Made by a program: the position numbers and the translations under genes. The notes beneath the pieces are model-generated. The model searched no databases, was not told the origin of the DNA, and saw only the letters and a list, made by a program, of their open reading frames with translations. A stretch of DNA of 52,932 nucleotides from Lachnospiraceae bacterium UBA7054 (GTDB lineage Bacteria; Bacillota; Clostridia; Lachnospirales; Lachnospiraceae), in contig DLAF01000021.1 of NCBI GenBank assembly GCA_002492725.1, forward strand, positions 43,927 to 96,858, read 5' to 3'. Each line of letters begins with the position of its first letter. Within the stretch, counting starts at the first letter, position 1. Positions 42,324 to 50,466 of the stretch are shown piece after piece.

Positions 42324-43229
42324 TTGAAAGTGGGACTGATCGATGTGGACGGACACCGGTGGCCTAATCTGTGCCTGATGAAACTGTCCGCGTACCACAG
42401 GGCAAGGGGCGATACCGTGGATTGGCATGACGGCAGGAAGCATTATGACCTCGTTTATATGAGCAGGGTGTTCACAGACACCTACTCCAAGGATGATACG
42501 AAGACGGTACATGCTGACAAAATCATCCGGGGCGGCACCGGGTATGGTCTTGATAATAAGCTGCCAGATGTGGTGGAACATGCCTGCCCCGATTACCACT
42601 TATATCCGCAGTTTGCAGGCACAGCCTACGGGTTTTTGTCACGGGGCTGTCCACGGGGCTGTGGTTTCTGCATTGTAGGGAAAAAGGAGGGAAGGAACAG
42701 TGTGGCGGTAGCTGACCTGTCGGAGTTTTGGCGCGGGGAAAAGGAGATCAAGCTGCTCGACGCGAACCTGCTTGCCTGTCCCGATTGGGAGAGGCTTTTG
42801 GGACAGCTCGCGGCAAGCGGCGCGACTGTGGACTTTACGCAGGGGCTTGACATCCGGCTTGCCACGCCGGACAAAGTGGAGGCGCTAAACCGTGTGAAAA
42901 CGAAGATGCTGCACTTTGCATGGGACAACCCGGAAGATGACCTGGCACCGTATTTTAAGCGGTTTGTGGAATGTACTTCGGTAAAGGACAACAGAAAGCG
43001 GCGCGTCTATGTGCTGACCAACTATGGCAGCACAAAAGAGCAGGACTTATACCGCATTTATACCCTGCGGGATCTGGGATTTGACCCATATGTCATGATT
43101 TATGAAAAACCCACTGCGCCGCAGGAGACTAGGAAGTTACAGCGGTGGGTAAACAATAAGAGGATTTTCTGGTCCGTGCGGGATTTTGAGGCGTATGACC
43201 CGAAGTACGGAGGAGGTGAAAAAAGATAG
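42324..43229 (+). CDS. Radical SAM protein encoded in the transfer operon
   Basis: 301 residues from TTG 42324, giving the opening MKVGLIDVDG (a GTG 12 bases upstream overlaps virB4 and is less likely). The N-terminal half resembles a cobalamin-binding-like Rossmann fold (VGLIDVDGHRWPNLCLMKLS). A CX3CX2C cluster motif follows in SRGCPRGCGFCIVG, which binds the 4Fe-4S cluster for SAM cleavage. A TIM-barrel core continues with IKLLDANLLACPDWERLL and DFTQGLDIR, and VYVLTNYGST. The substrate is unknown; DNA, tRNA or protein are all possible. It lies between virB4 and a DNA methyltransferase, so it could join a DNA-modification task (inference). Confidence 0.8.
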   Translation: MKVGLIDVDGHRWPNLCLMKLSAYHRARGDTVDWHDGRKHYDLVYMSRVFTDTYSKDDTKTVHADKIIRGGTGYGLDNKLPDVVEHACPDYHLYPQFAGTAYGFLSRGCPRGCGFCIVGKKEGRNSVAVADLSEFWRGEKEIKLLDANLLACPDWERLLGQLAASGATVDFTQGLDIRLATPDKVEALNRVKTKMLHFAWDNPEDDLAPYFKRFVECTSVKDNRKRRVYVLTNYGSTKEQDLYRIYTLRDLGFDPYVMIYEKPTAPQETRKLQRWVNNKRIFWSVRDFEAYDPKYGGGEKR

Positions 43230-44176
43230 AGACAAATATCATTATCAATGAGGACTGTATGGAGGCGCTTAAGAAACTGCCGGATGGGAGCATACACTGC
43301 TGTGTCACCTCGCCGCCCTACTATGCGCTCAGAGACTATGGCGTGGACGGGCAGATCGGGAGGGAGGCAACACCCCGGCAGTACATAGAGAGACTGTCCG
43401 GGGTGTTTGCAGAGGTGTACCGGGTGCTTAGAAATGATGGCACCTTGTGGCTGAATATCGCGGACACATACTGCGGTACGGGAAATAAGGGAAACCTGTG
43501 GGACCTGGAAAACCCAGACGGCAGAAACGGGCAGAAAGTGTCCCTTGCCCAGAGGGTGGCGGGGTGCAAACAGAAAGATATGCTCGGCATACCGTGGATG
43601 CTTGCCTTTGCCCTCAGGAATATGGGATGGTATCTGCGCAATGACATCATCTGGCAGAAAGGAAACGCCATGCCGGAGAATGTGAAGGACAGGCTGACCC
43701 GCAGCTATGAGCATATCTTTCTGTTTACGAAGTCAAGGAAGTATTATTTTGACGCGATGGCGATTGCGCAGCCAATCGCGGCGGACACGGCAAGGCGGTA
43801 TATGGCGGGAAGGGGAACCGGTCATAAGTATGCGGGAACTGTGCCGGGACAGGAAGGCATACAGAAGATCAACCGTCCCCGCAAGCCGGGAGATATCAAG
43901 GAATCAGATATATCTCCCTATCGAAATTGCCGCGATGTGTGGCTGATCAATACGGTTTCCTATAGGGGAGGGCATTATGCCGCATACCCGCCGAAATTAG
44001 CCGAAAGGTGCATACTGGCGGGATGCCCGGTGGGAGGCGTTGTGCTTGACCCGTTTTTTGGCAGCGGGACGACAGGGCTTGTTGCGGCAGAAAACGGCAG
44101 GGAGTATATCGGAATAGAACTGAACGCAGAGTATTGCGGTCTTGCAGAAAAAAGAATAGGGGGTGCATGTGGTTAA
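43226..44176 (+). CDS. Beta-class DNA methyltransferase (N6-adenine or N4-cytosine)
   Basis: About 316 residues. Motif IV is TSPPYYALRDYG and motif I is DPFFGSGTTGLVAAENG, in the order of the beta class; the target-recognition region lies between. No restriction gene is near, so it probably acts as an orphan, protecting the ICE on entry. Start: AGGAGG at 43211-43216 is ideally spaced (9 bases) from an ATA at 43226, which gives the family-typical N-terminus (I)ETNIIINEDCMEALKKLPD; no ATG, GTG or TTG lies between the in-frame stop at 43217 and ATG 43259, which would drop a conserved strand. Its end overlaps the next start by one base. Confidence 0.85.
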   Translation: METNIIINEDCMEALKKLPDGSIHCCVTSPPYYALRDYGVDGQIGREATPRQYIERLSGVFAEVYRVLRNDGTLWLNIADTYCGTGNKGNLWDLENPDGRNGQKVSLAQRVAGCKQKDMLGIPWMLAFALRNMGWYLRNDIIWQKGNAMPENVKDRLTRSYEHIFLFTKSRKYYFDAMAIAQPIAADTARRYMAGRGTGHKYAGTVPGQEGIQKINRPRKPGDIKESDISPYRNCRDVWLINTVSYRGGHYAAYPPKLAERCILAGCPVGGVVLDPFFGSGTTGLVAAENGREYIGIELNAEYCGLAEKRIGGACG

Positions 44177-46452
44177 TGGCAGAGGAAAAGAAGAAACAGA
44201 GGGCTGCCCCTGCAAGGAAGAAAAAGGATCTGGCGGGCAACAGAAACCGCAGGCGAAAGTACCAGAACCGGGAACACAAAGACAACCCGGATGGCGGGCG
44301 CGGCTTTCAGACAAAGGACGATACGTTTTCCGAAAACGGCACCTTCGGGGAGGAGGAAAAAGCGGAAACGTCTGGCAGTAAGAAGTTACACAGGCTGCAG
44401 GGGAAAGCGGAGAAGGCGGGCAAAAAAGCAGCCGCGGCAAAAAGCCGGTTACCGAAGAAAACCGCCTTTTCTATTGAGCGCGTCTTTGACGAAAAGACAG
44501 GCAGGGCAAAATATGTGTTCACCACCGTAAAAACGCCTAAACCCTACAGAGGGGACAGCGCCGTAAAGAGGGCGGCACGCAGGCTCAGTGCCGGGTATGC
44601 AGGCTATGCCCACGGCAAAGTGGCGGAGGCGGAGCAGGAAAACGCGGCGGTGGAGGGAGCGCATAAGACCGAGCAGCGGGCGGAGGAGGTTTACCGCTTT
44701 GCGAAAAGCCACCGCAGGGGAAAGGTGCAGAAACGGCAGGAAAGGGCGGAAAAACTGGAGAGGCGGCACTTCCGCAAAGAAGTGAATTTTGCGTACCAGA
44801 AGTTTCTGGAAGAAAATCCGCAGATGCAGAAAAAAGCCTTGCAGAAACGGCTGCAGAAAGAGCGCATCAAGCGGGAGTACAGAAAGGCGGGGCAGAAAGC
44901 GGCGGCGGGGAAGGCGGCATCACAGTCCTTCTGGCAGGGTAAAAACATGACGGTTTCAGCAGCAAGAAAAGTGCAGGAAATCGCCGCAAAAAACGCAGGC
45001 ATTTTTGCCACGGCGGGCGTTGTGGGATTACTGCTGCTTATCGTGATGATGGCGGTATCTTCCTGCGGTGCCATGTTCGCGGAGGTGCAGTCAACGGTTC
45101 TGGCGGCGAGTTATCTGAGTAAGCCGCAGGAGATTGATGCAGCCGACCTGCAGATGACGCAGCTTGAACTTTCCCTGCAGGAAGAGATCGACCGCATTGA
45201 GACCGATTACCCGGATTATGATGAGTATGCTTACAATCTTGGTGAAATCGGACACGATCCTTTTACCCTGATCGGGTATCTTTCGGCTGTCCATACAGAG
45301 TTTACGGCGGACGGCGTGGAGAGCGAAGTGCAGGCACTCTTTGATGAGATGTATACGCTGACACTGACGCCGGATACGGAGACAAGGACCAGAAACGTTA
45401 TAAAAACGGGGACGAGGATGGTGACTGACCCGGTGACAGGGGCGGAGACAGAGGAGGAATACGAGTATGAGGAGGAAGAGGAGTATGAGGTAAGCATCCT
45501 TCGGGTGGTACTCACTGTCCTACCGCTTGCAGATATCGTTTCCGGGAGAATGGACGCGGAACAGACGGAAATCTACGGGATGTATGAAGAGACGAAGGGG
45601 CTTTTGCAGGTCTTTGACTCCCCTTTACGTCTGCATTGGTATTCCTATGTCAGCAGTTATTATGGCTGGCGCAAAAATACCCTGACGGGGAGCGGGGAGT
45701 TCCACCGGGGCGTGGATATCGCGGTGCCTGTGGGTACGGCAGTCTACGCGGCGCATGACGGCACGGTCACGGCGGCTGCTTACGACAGCCATTATGGAAA
45801 GTATGTGGTGATCGAAAAGGACGGGTACACGACAAAGTATGCCCATATGGACAGCCTTAACGTGGCTGCCGGGGAGGAGGTGGCAAAAGGAAGTCCGATT
45901 GGGGCTACGGGGAATACCGGGAGCAGCATGGGGAGCCATCTGCATATCGAGTGTCTTTACGGCGGGGAATACTATAACCCGCTGTTTTATTTTGAGGCGG
46001 GCGAAGGGACGCTGTACGGGGAAGAAACAGGCAGCGCACCCGGAAATACCATGCCGCCGGAAAGTTATGATGATGCGGCGGTGCAGGCGCTGATGGCGGA
46101 GGTGGAAAGGTGTATCGGTTATCCCTATGTATGGGGCGGTTCCAGCCCATCGACAGGGTTTGACTGTTCGGGATTTGTGTGCTGGGCGTTTACAAAAAGC
46201 GGTGTCCACAACCTTCCGAGGACGACGGCGCAGGGAATCTATAACCAGTGTACGACCGTACCCGCATCGGCGGCAAAGCCGGGGGACATCATTTTCTTCA
46301 CGGGGACATACCGCAGCGGGAACCCGGTCACCCACGTGGGCATCTACTGTGGAAACGGCGTCATGGCGCATGCGGGCGACCCGGTCAAATATTCCTCAAT
46401 TAACAGCCCTTACTGGCAGAGCCATTTTTACGGATTTGGCAGAATCAGGTGA
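44176..46452 (+). CDS. Conjugative peptidoglycan hydrolase (M23 + NlpC/P60)
   Basis: 758 residues from ATG 44176 (an in-frame ATG lies nine bases upstream, too close to the G-rich ribosome site). A long basic, coiled N-terminus is followed by one membrane helix (GIFATAGVVGLLLLIVMMAV). The extracellular part carries an M23 peptidase domain (FHRGVDIAVPVGTAVYA, zinc ligands completed by SHLHIE) and a C-terminal NlpC/P60 domain (catalytic Cys in GFDCSGFVCWAF, His in THVGIYCG). Both cut peptidoglycan cross-links or stems, opening the wall for the mating channel. It resembles the CD1107-neighbourhood hydrolases of C. difficile CTn elements. An Asp/Glu-rich insert lies between membrane and M23. Confidence 0.92.
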   Translation: MAEEKKKQRAAPARKKKDLAGNRNRRRKYQNREHKDNPDGGRGFQTKDDTFSENGTFGEEEKAETSGSKKLHRLQGKAEKAGKKAAAAKSRLPKKTAFSIERVFDEKTGRAKYVFTTVKTPKPYRGDSAVKRAARRLSAGYAGYAHGKVAEAEQENAAVEGAHKTEQRAEEVYRFAKSHRRGKVQKRQERAEKLERRHFRKEVNFAYQKFLEENPQMQKKALQKRLQKERIKREYRKAGQKAAAGKAASQSFWQGKNMTVSAARKVQEIAAKNAGIFATAGVVGLLLLIVMMAVSSCGAMFAEVQSTVLAASYLSKPQEIDAADLQMTQLELSLQEEIDRIETDYPDYDEYAYNLGEIGHDPFTLIGYLSAVHTEFTADGVESEVQALFDEMYTLTLTPDTETRTRNVIKTGTRMVTDPVTGAETEEEYEYEEEEEYEVSILRVVLTVLPLADIVSGRMDAEQTEIYGMYEETKGLLQVFDSPLRLHWYSYVSSYYGWRKNTLTGSGEFHRGVDIAVPVGTAVYAAHDGTVTAAAYDSHYGKYVVIEKDGYTTKYAHMDSLNVAAGEEVAKGSPIGATGNTGSSMGSHLHIECLYGGEYYNPLFYFEAGEGTLYGEETGSAPGNTMPPESYDDAAVQALMAEVERCIGYPYVWGGSSPSTGFDCSGFVCWAFTKSGVHNLPRTTAQGIYNQCTTVPASAAKPGDIIFFTGTYRSGNPVTHVGIYCGNGVMAHAGDPVKYSSINSPYWQSHFYGFGRIR

Positions 46453-46473
46453 CAGAAAAGGGGGTGAGGGTAA

Positions 46474-46704
46474 ATGACAAAGGAGCGGATCAATAAGGAA
46501 CTTGCCAAAGTAAGGGAGCAGTTAGCAGCCCTGCAGGCGAAGGAGAAGGATTTAGACGAGCAGAGGCAGATGGCGGAGGATGCCGAAGCCATGAAGATTA
46601 TCAAAAAATATAAGATCTCGCCGGAGAAACTGAGCCTGTTGAACAAGGTGAGCGAGGCGGAGATTTTGCGGATTTTAGACCAAAAAGGAAAGGAGACTAC
46701 TTAA
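46474..46704 (+). CDS. DUF4315 family ICE protein
   Basis: 76 residues after GGGGTGAGGG. A coiled-coil N-terminus (NKELAKVREQLAALQAKEKD) is followed by a helical KIIKKYKISPEKLSLL and a short end. This matches DUF4315, small proteins fixed between hydrolase and DUF4366 genes in Clostridia ICEs. Role unknown. Two bases separate it from the next gene. Confidence 0.87.
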   Translation: MTKERINKELAKVREQLAALQAKEKDLDEQRQMAEDAEAMKIIKKYKISPEKLSLLNKVSEAEILRILDQKGKETT

Positions 46705-46706
46705 CT

Positions 46707-48248
46707 ATGAGAAAAAACAGAAAATGGGGAGCAGCCATTCTGATGGCGGTTTCGGCGCTTTCATTTGGTATTCCTGCCGGGGTGTTCCTGGCAGGCGCAC
46801 AGGAACCGATGGAAGTCCATGCGGAGGATATGGACAGCCCGGAAGGGGAAAACGGGGACGGGAGTGTTTCCGACAATACCGTCCCGGAGCCTGTATGTAC
46901 CTGCAGGGAGAAGTGTACGGAGGAACATACGGACCTGTTCTGTGAAGTCTGTAAGGCAGACTACAGCGCCTGCGCCTATGTGAATCCGAGTGTGCGGATT
47001 ACGATCAACACGCCTTCCGGCTGGCATAATGACACCACGAAGGTATACATATCGGTGGAAGATGTGGCGCAGTCCGGGAACTTCGCGGTACAGTCCCTGC
47101 AGGCGAAGGTGACCCAGAACGGGAACTGGACGGACATTACAGAGGAACGGTATGTGGAGGTCAATGAGGACTGCGCCGTCTATGCCCTTGTGACGGATCA
47201 AAAGGGCAGGACTTATGAAAAGAGCCGCTATATCAAGTGCTTTGATTACACGCCGCCCACGTTAAACGCGGCGGTCAGCGACGGGCTTTTGAGCGTCCGG
47301 GCGCAGGATACGGGTTCGGGCGTCAAGGTAATCTATGTCAATGGCCATGAATTTAAGGATCTGGTCAACGGGACGCTGAATATCAGACTCCAGCAGTTTG
47401 ATGCGGGCTATCAGTATTTTACCATCTCCGCGATGGACCATGTTGGAAATATGTCGGAGGTCTACAAAACAAAAAATCCCTATTACAGCGACCCGGAGGT
47501 GGAGACCAAAGACCAGAAGGATGTTCTGCAGCAACTTCCGGCAAGCGCACAGGCGACGGCTCCCGTGACGGCAGCGGCACAGGTCACGGAACATACCAAA
47601 ACCGACAGCGAGGGCAATACCACGGCACAGACAAGCCCTGCGGAAGAAAAGAAGGCAGCCATGCGGGAGGCGGACATTTCCGAGGCGGCAGAAAAAGGGC
47701 AGACGGCTGTAGAGACGGGAAAGGGCAAGGAGTTTTACACCATCCAGACGGAGAGCGAGAAGGTCTTTTATCTGGTCATCGACAGGGACGGCGAGGAGGA
47801 AACGGTTTATTTCCTTACAGAGATCAGCGAAAACGATCTGCTTAATGTCACTTCCGACGTAAAGGAAACCCTTCCTAAAAATTCGGCTGTGGCAGAGTCG
47901 GCACTCCCTAAGACAGAGGGCGCACTTCCGGTAGAGGATGCGGATGCCGTGGAGGAAGAGACCGGGGTAGAAGAACAGGAAACAGGGACAGAGGAAACGG
48001 AGGAACCGGCAGAAGAGACGGCGGAGAATCCGGCAGCGGCCTATATCCTCTTAGGGCTTGTGGCTGCAGTGGTGATCGGCGCCGCTTACTATGTGAAAGT
48101 CCTTCGGAAAAAGGATGAGGATTTTCTGGACGAGGAGGACGAGGAAGAAGATGAGGAGGCGTATGACGATGAGGAAGAAGAACTGGCAGAAGTGGATAAT
48201 AACCCGGAGAAAGATTTTTTTACAGACAGGGAGGATGAGGAAGAATGA
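46707..48248 (+). CDS. DUF4366 family surface/transfer protein
   Basis: 513 residues. A signal peptide (MRKNRKWGAAILMAVSALS, then AGVFLAGAQ) leads to a Cys-rich segment (CTCREKCTEEHTDLFCEVCKADYSAC) that could bind metal or form disulfides. Ig-like parts follow (SVRITINTPSGWHNDTTKVYI; TPPTLNAAVSDGLLSVRAQDTG), then a Glu/Thr-rich stalk, one membrane helix (AAAYILLGLVAAVVIGAAYY) and a strongly acidic cytosolic tail. It is the DUF4366-type protein of these ICEs and probably spans the wall near the mating channel. It overlaps topB by four bases (ATGA). Confidence 0.87.
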   Translation: MRKNRKWGAAILMAVSALSFGIPAGVFLAGAQEPMEVHAEDMDSPEGENGDGSVSDNTVPEPVCTCREKCTEEHTDLFCEVCKADYSACAYVNPSVRITINTPSGWHNDTTKVYISVEDVAQSGNFAVQSLQAKVTQNGNWTDITEERYVEVNEDCAVYALVTDQKGRTYEKSRYIKCFDYTPPTLNAAVSDGLLSVRAQDTGSGVKVIYVNGHEFKDLVNGTLNIRLQQFDAGYQYFTISAMDHVGNMSEVYKTKNPYYSDPEVETKDQKDVLQQLPASAQATAPVTAAAQVTEHTKTDSEGNTTAQTSPAEEKKAAMREADISEAAEKGQTAVETGKGKEFYTIQTESEKVFYLVIDRDGEEETVYFLTEISENDLLNVTSDVKETLPKNSAVAESALPKTEGALPVEDADAVEEETGVEEQETGTEETEEPAEETAENPAAAYILLGLVAAVVIGAAYYVKVLRKKDEDFLDEEDEEEDEEAYDDEEEELAEVDNNPEKDFFTDREDEEE

Positions 48249-50365
48249 AATTAGTGATTGCAGAGAAACCCAGCGTGGCAAAGTCCATTGCAGGCGTGAT
48301 CGGGGCAGATGAGAAGAAGGACGGGTATCTGGAGGGAAACGGCTATCTGGTATCCTGGTGCGTGGGGCATCTGGTGGAGCCTGCCGCGCCGGAGGGCTAC
48401 AGCGAGCGTTTTCGGAAATGGCGGCATGAGACGCTGCCGATCATCCCGGAAGAGTGGAAGTATGAGGTAAAGCCGGAGGTGCGGGCGCAGTTTATTATCT
48501 TAAAGAAACTGTTAAATCGCACGGATGTAGACAAAACGATAAATGCCTGTGACGCAGGGCGTGAGGGTGAACTGATCTTCCGCCTTGTCTGCGAGGCGGC
48601 GGGCTGCAGGAAACCGATGGAGCGTCTGTGGATCTCCTCTATGGAGGAGAACGCGGTGCGGGAAGGGTTTGCCCATCTGAAACCGGGCAGCGATTATGAC
48701 TGCCTGTACCGGGCGGCTCTGTGCAGACAACGGGCGGACTGGCTGGTCGGAATCAACGGCACGAGGCTTTTTACCGTACTGTACGGCGGCAGGACTTTGA
48801 AGGTGGGCAGGGTGCAGACGCCCACCCTTGCAATGATCGTGGAGCGGGAGGAGGAGGTCGCCTGTTTTCGGAAAGAGACCTACTATACGGCACAGATCAG
48901 ATGCGGGGCGCTGGAGGCAGCTACAAAGAGGATCGACGATAAAAACACGGCGGAAAAGGAGGCGGAGGCTTGTCTGAACGGACAGGCTCTCGTCCGTCTG
49001 GTGGTGAAGGAGGAGAAAAGCATAAAGCCGCCGAAACTCTATGACCTCACCACCCTGCAGAGGGAGGCAAACAGGCTTTATGGTTACAGCGCGAAACAGA
49101 CCCTTGAATATCTGCAGAGCCTGTACGAAAAGAAACTGGCGACTTACCCCAGGACGGACAGCCGCTATCTGTCCGACGACATGGGGCAGACGGCAGGGGA
49201 AGTGATCGAGGCGGTGCAAAAGTGCTTTCTGTCCGAGGGGGATATCCTTCCTGGACCGGATGTGGGCAGGGTGCTTGACAGCAAAAAGGTCAGTGACCAC
49301 CATGCCATCATCCCCACCGTGCAGATTGCCCACACAGACTTAAAAGCCCTGCCGGAAGGGGAGTATAAAGTGCTGTCTCTGATCGCCAACCGCCTTCTGT
49401 GCGCCACGGGAAGAACGCATCTGTATCAGTCGGCAAAGGCAGAACTTTCCTGCGGGGAAGAAATCTTTTATGTCTCCGGCAGGGAGGTGACGCAGAACGG
49501 CTGGAAAACCTTTGAGGAGATGTTAAAGGGCGGGAGCCGGAAACCTTCTGGGGAAACGGATGAGGAGGAGAAAAAGCTGCCCGCACTGGAGGAGGGACAA
49601 CGCCTTGCCGTGACGGGCGCAGAAGTCTTGGAACACTTCACAAAACCGCCCGCCCGATATACGGAGGACACCCTGCTTGCGGCGATGGAGCGCGCCGGGG
49701 ATGAGGAGATGGTGGATGATGTGGAGCGGAAAGGAATCGGTACGCCTGCCACCAGAGCGGAAGTGATCGAGAAACTGGTGAAGGACGGGTTTGTGCGCAG
49801 GGAGAAGAAACTGCTGATCCCAACGGAGGAAGGGAAGAAACTCATCATGGTTCTCCCGGATATGCTTAAGTCTGCGAAACTCACGGCGGATTGGGAAAAT
49901 GCCCTCTCCCGCGTGGCAAAGGGGGAACTGGACAGCGCCGATTTCATGGCGGATATCAGGATGCTGGTGTCCGCCCTTGTTGACGAGTGCCAGGAGGCAG
50001 ACGAGGAGAAAAAACAGGTCTTTGCTGCAGACCGGCAGGTCTTGGGGAAATGTCCGCACTGCGGCGGTCAGATCGTGAAGGGAAAGTTCGGCGCATACTG
50101 TGAGAACAAGTGCGGTATGAACGTCAGCCGGGTTATGGGCGCGGTATTGACCGATGCCCAGATCAAAGACCTGCTCGCCGGAAAGAAGATTCTGCTAAAG
50201 GGACTGAAAGGCAAAGGCGGCAAGCCCTATGACGCCTATATCACGCCGGACGGCACGGAAAGATACACCTACACGAAAGACGGGCAGGAAAAGAGCGGGG
50301 TGCAGTTTACGGTCATCATGGAGTTCCCGAAGAAGAAACCTTCCGGCAGGAAAGAAAACAGGTAG
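48245..50365 (+). CDS. topB: DNA topoisomerase III (type IA)
   Basis: 706 residues. TOPRIM domain at the N-terminus (LVIAEKPSVAKSIAGVIG and NACDAGREGELIFR with the acidic metal-binding set), the catalytic Tyr in LATYPRTDSRYLSDDM, and a C-terminal zinc-type CPHCGGQIVKGKFGAYC segment. It relaxes or decatenates DNA; ICE copies probably serve replication or unlinking of the transferred strand. The start overlaps the DUF4366 stop. A terminator follows. Confidence 0.95.
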   Translation: MKLVIAEKPSVAKSIAGVIGADEKKDGYLEGNGYLVSWCVGHLVEPAAPEGYSERFRKWRHETLPIIPEEWKYEVKPEVRAQFIILKKLLNRTDVDKTINACDAGREGELIFRLVCEAAGCRKPMERLWISSMEENAVREGFAHLKPGSDYDCLYRAALCRQRADWLVGINGTRLFTVLYGGRTLKVGRVQTPTLAMIVEREEEVACFRKETYYTAQIRCGALEAATKRIDDKNTAEKEAEACLNGQALVRLVVKEEKSIKPPKLYDLTTLQREANRLYGYSAKQTLEYLQSLYEKKLATYPRTDSRYLSDDMGQTAGEVIEAVQKCFLSEGDILPGPDVGRVLDSKKVSDHHAIIPTVQIAHTDLKALPEGEYKVLSLIANRLLCATGRTHLYQSAKAELSCGEEIFYVSGREVTQNGWKTFEEMLKGGSRKPSGETDEEEKKLPALEEGQRLAVTGAEVLEHFTKPPARYTEDTLLAAMERAGDEEMVDDVERKGIGTPATRAEVIEKLVKDGFVRREKKLLIPTEEGKKLIMVLPDMLKSAKLTADWENALSRVAKGELDSADFMADIRMLVSALVDECQEADEEKKQVFAADRQVLGKCPHCGGQIVKGKFGAYCENKCGMNVSRVMGAVLTDAQIKDLLAGKKILLKGLKGKGGKPYDAYITPDGTERYTYTKDGQEKSGVQFTVIMEFPKKKPSGRKENR

Positions 50366-50401
50366 AGGCAGCTTATATAAATAAAATAGAAATACAGTGT
50401 C

Positions 50402-50435
50402 AGGGCGTATAGAAACCAATCTATGCGCCCTTTTT
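50402..50435 (+). terminator. Terminator after topB (related to 39460)
   Basis: AGGGCGTATAG (50402-50412), loop AAACCAAT, CTATGCGCCCT (50421-50431), then TTTTT. Eleven pairs with one G.T. Confidence 0.8.
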
Positions 50436-50466
50436 CTGTGCGCAAAAAATGGAAAGGAAGATGGAG

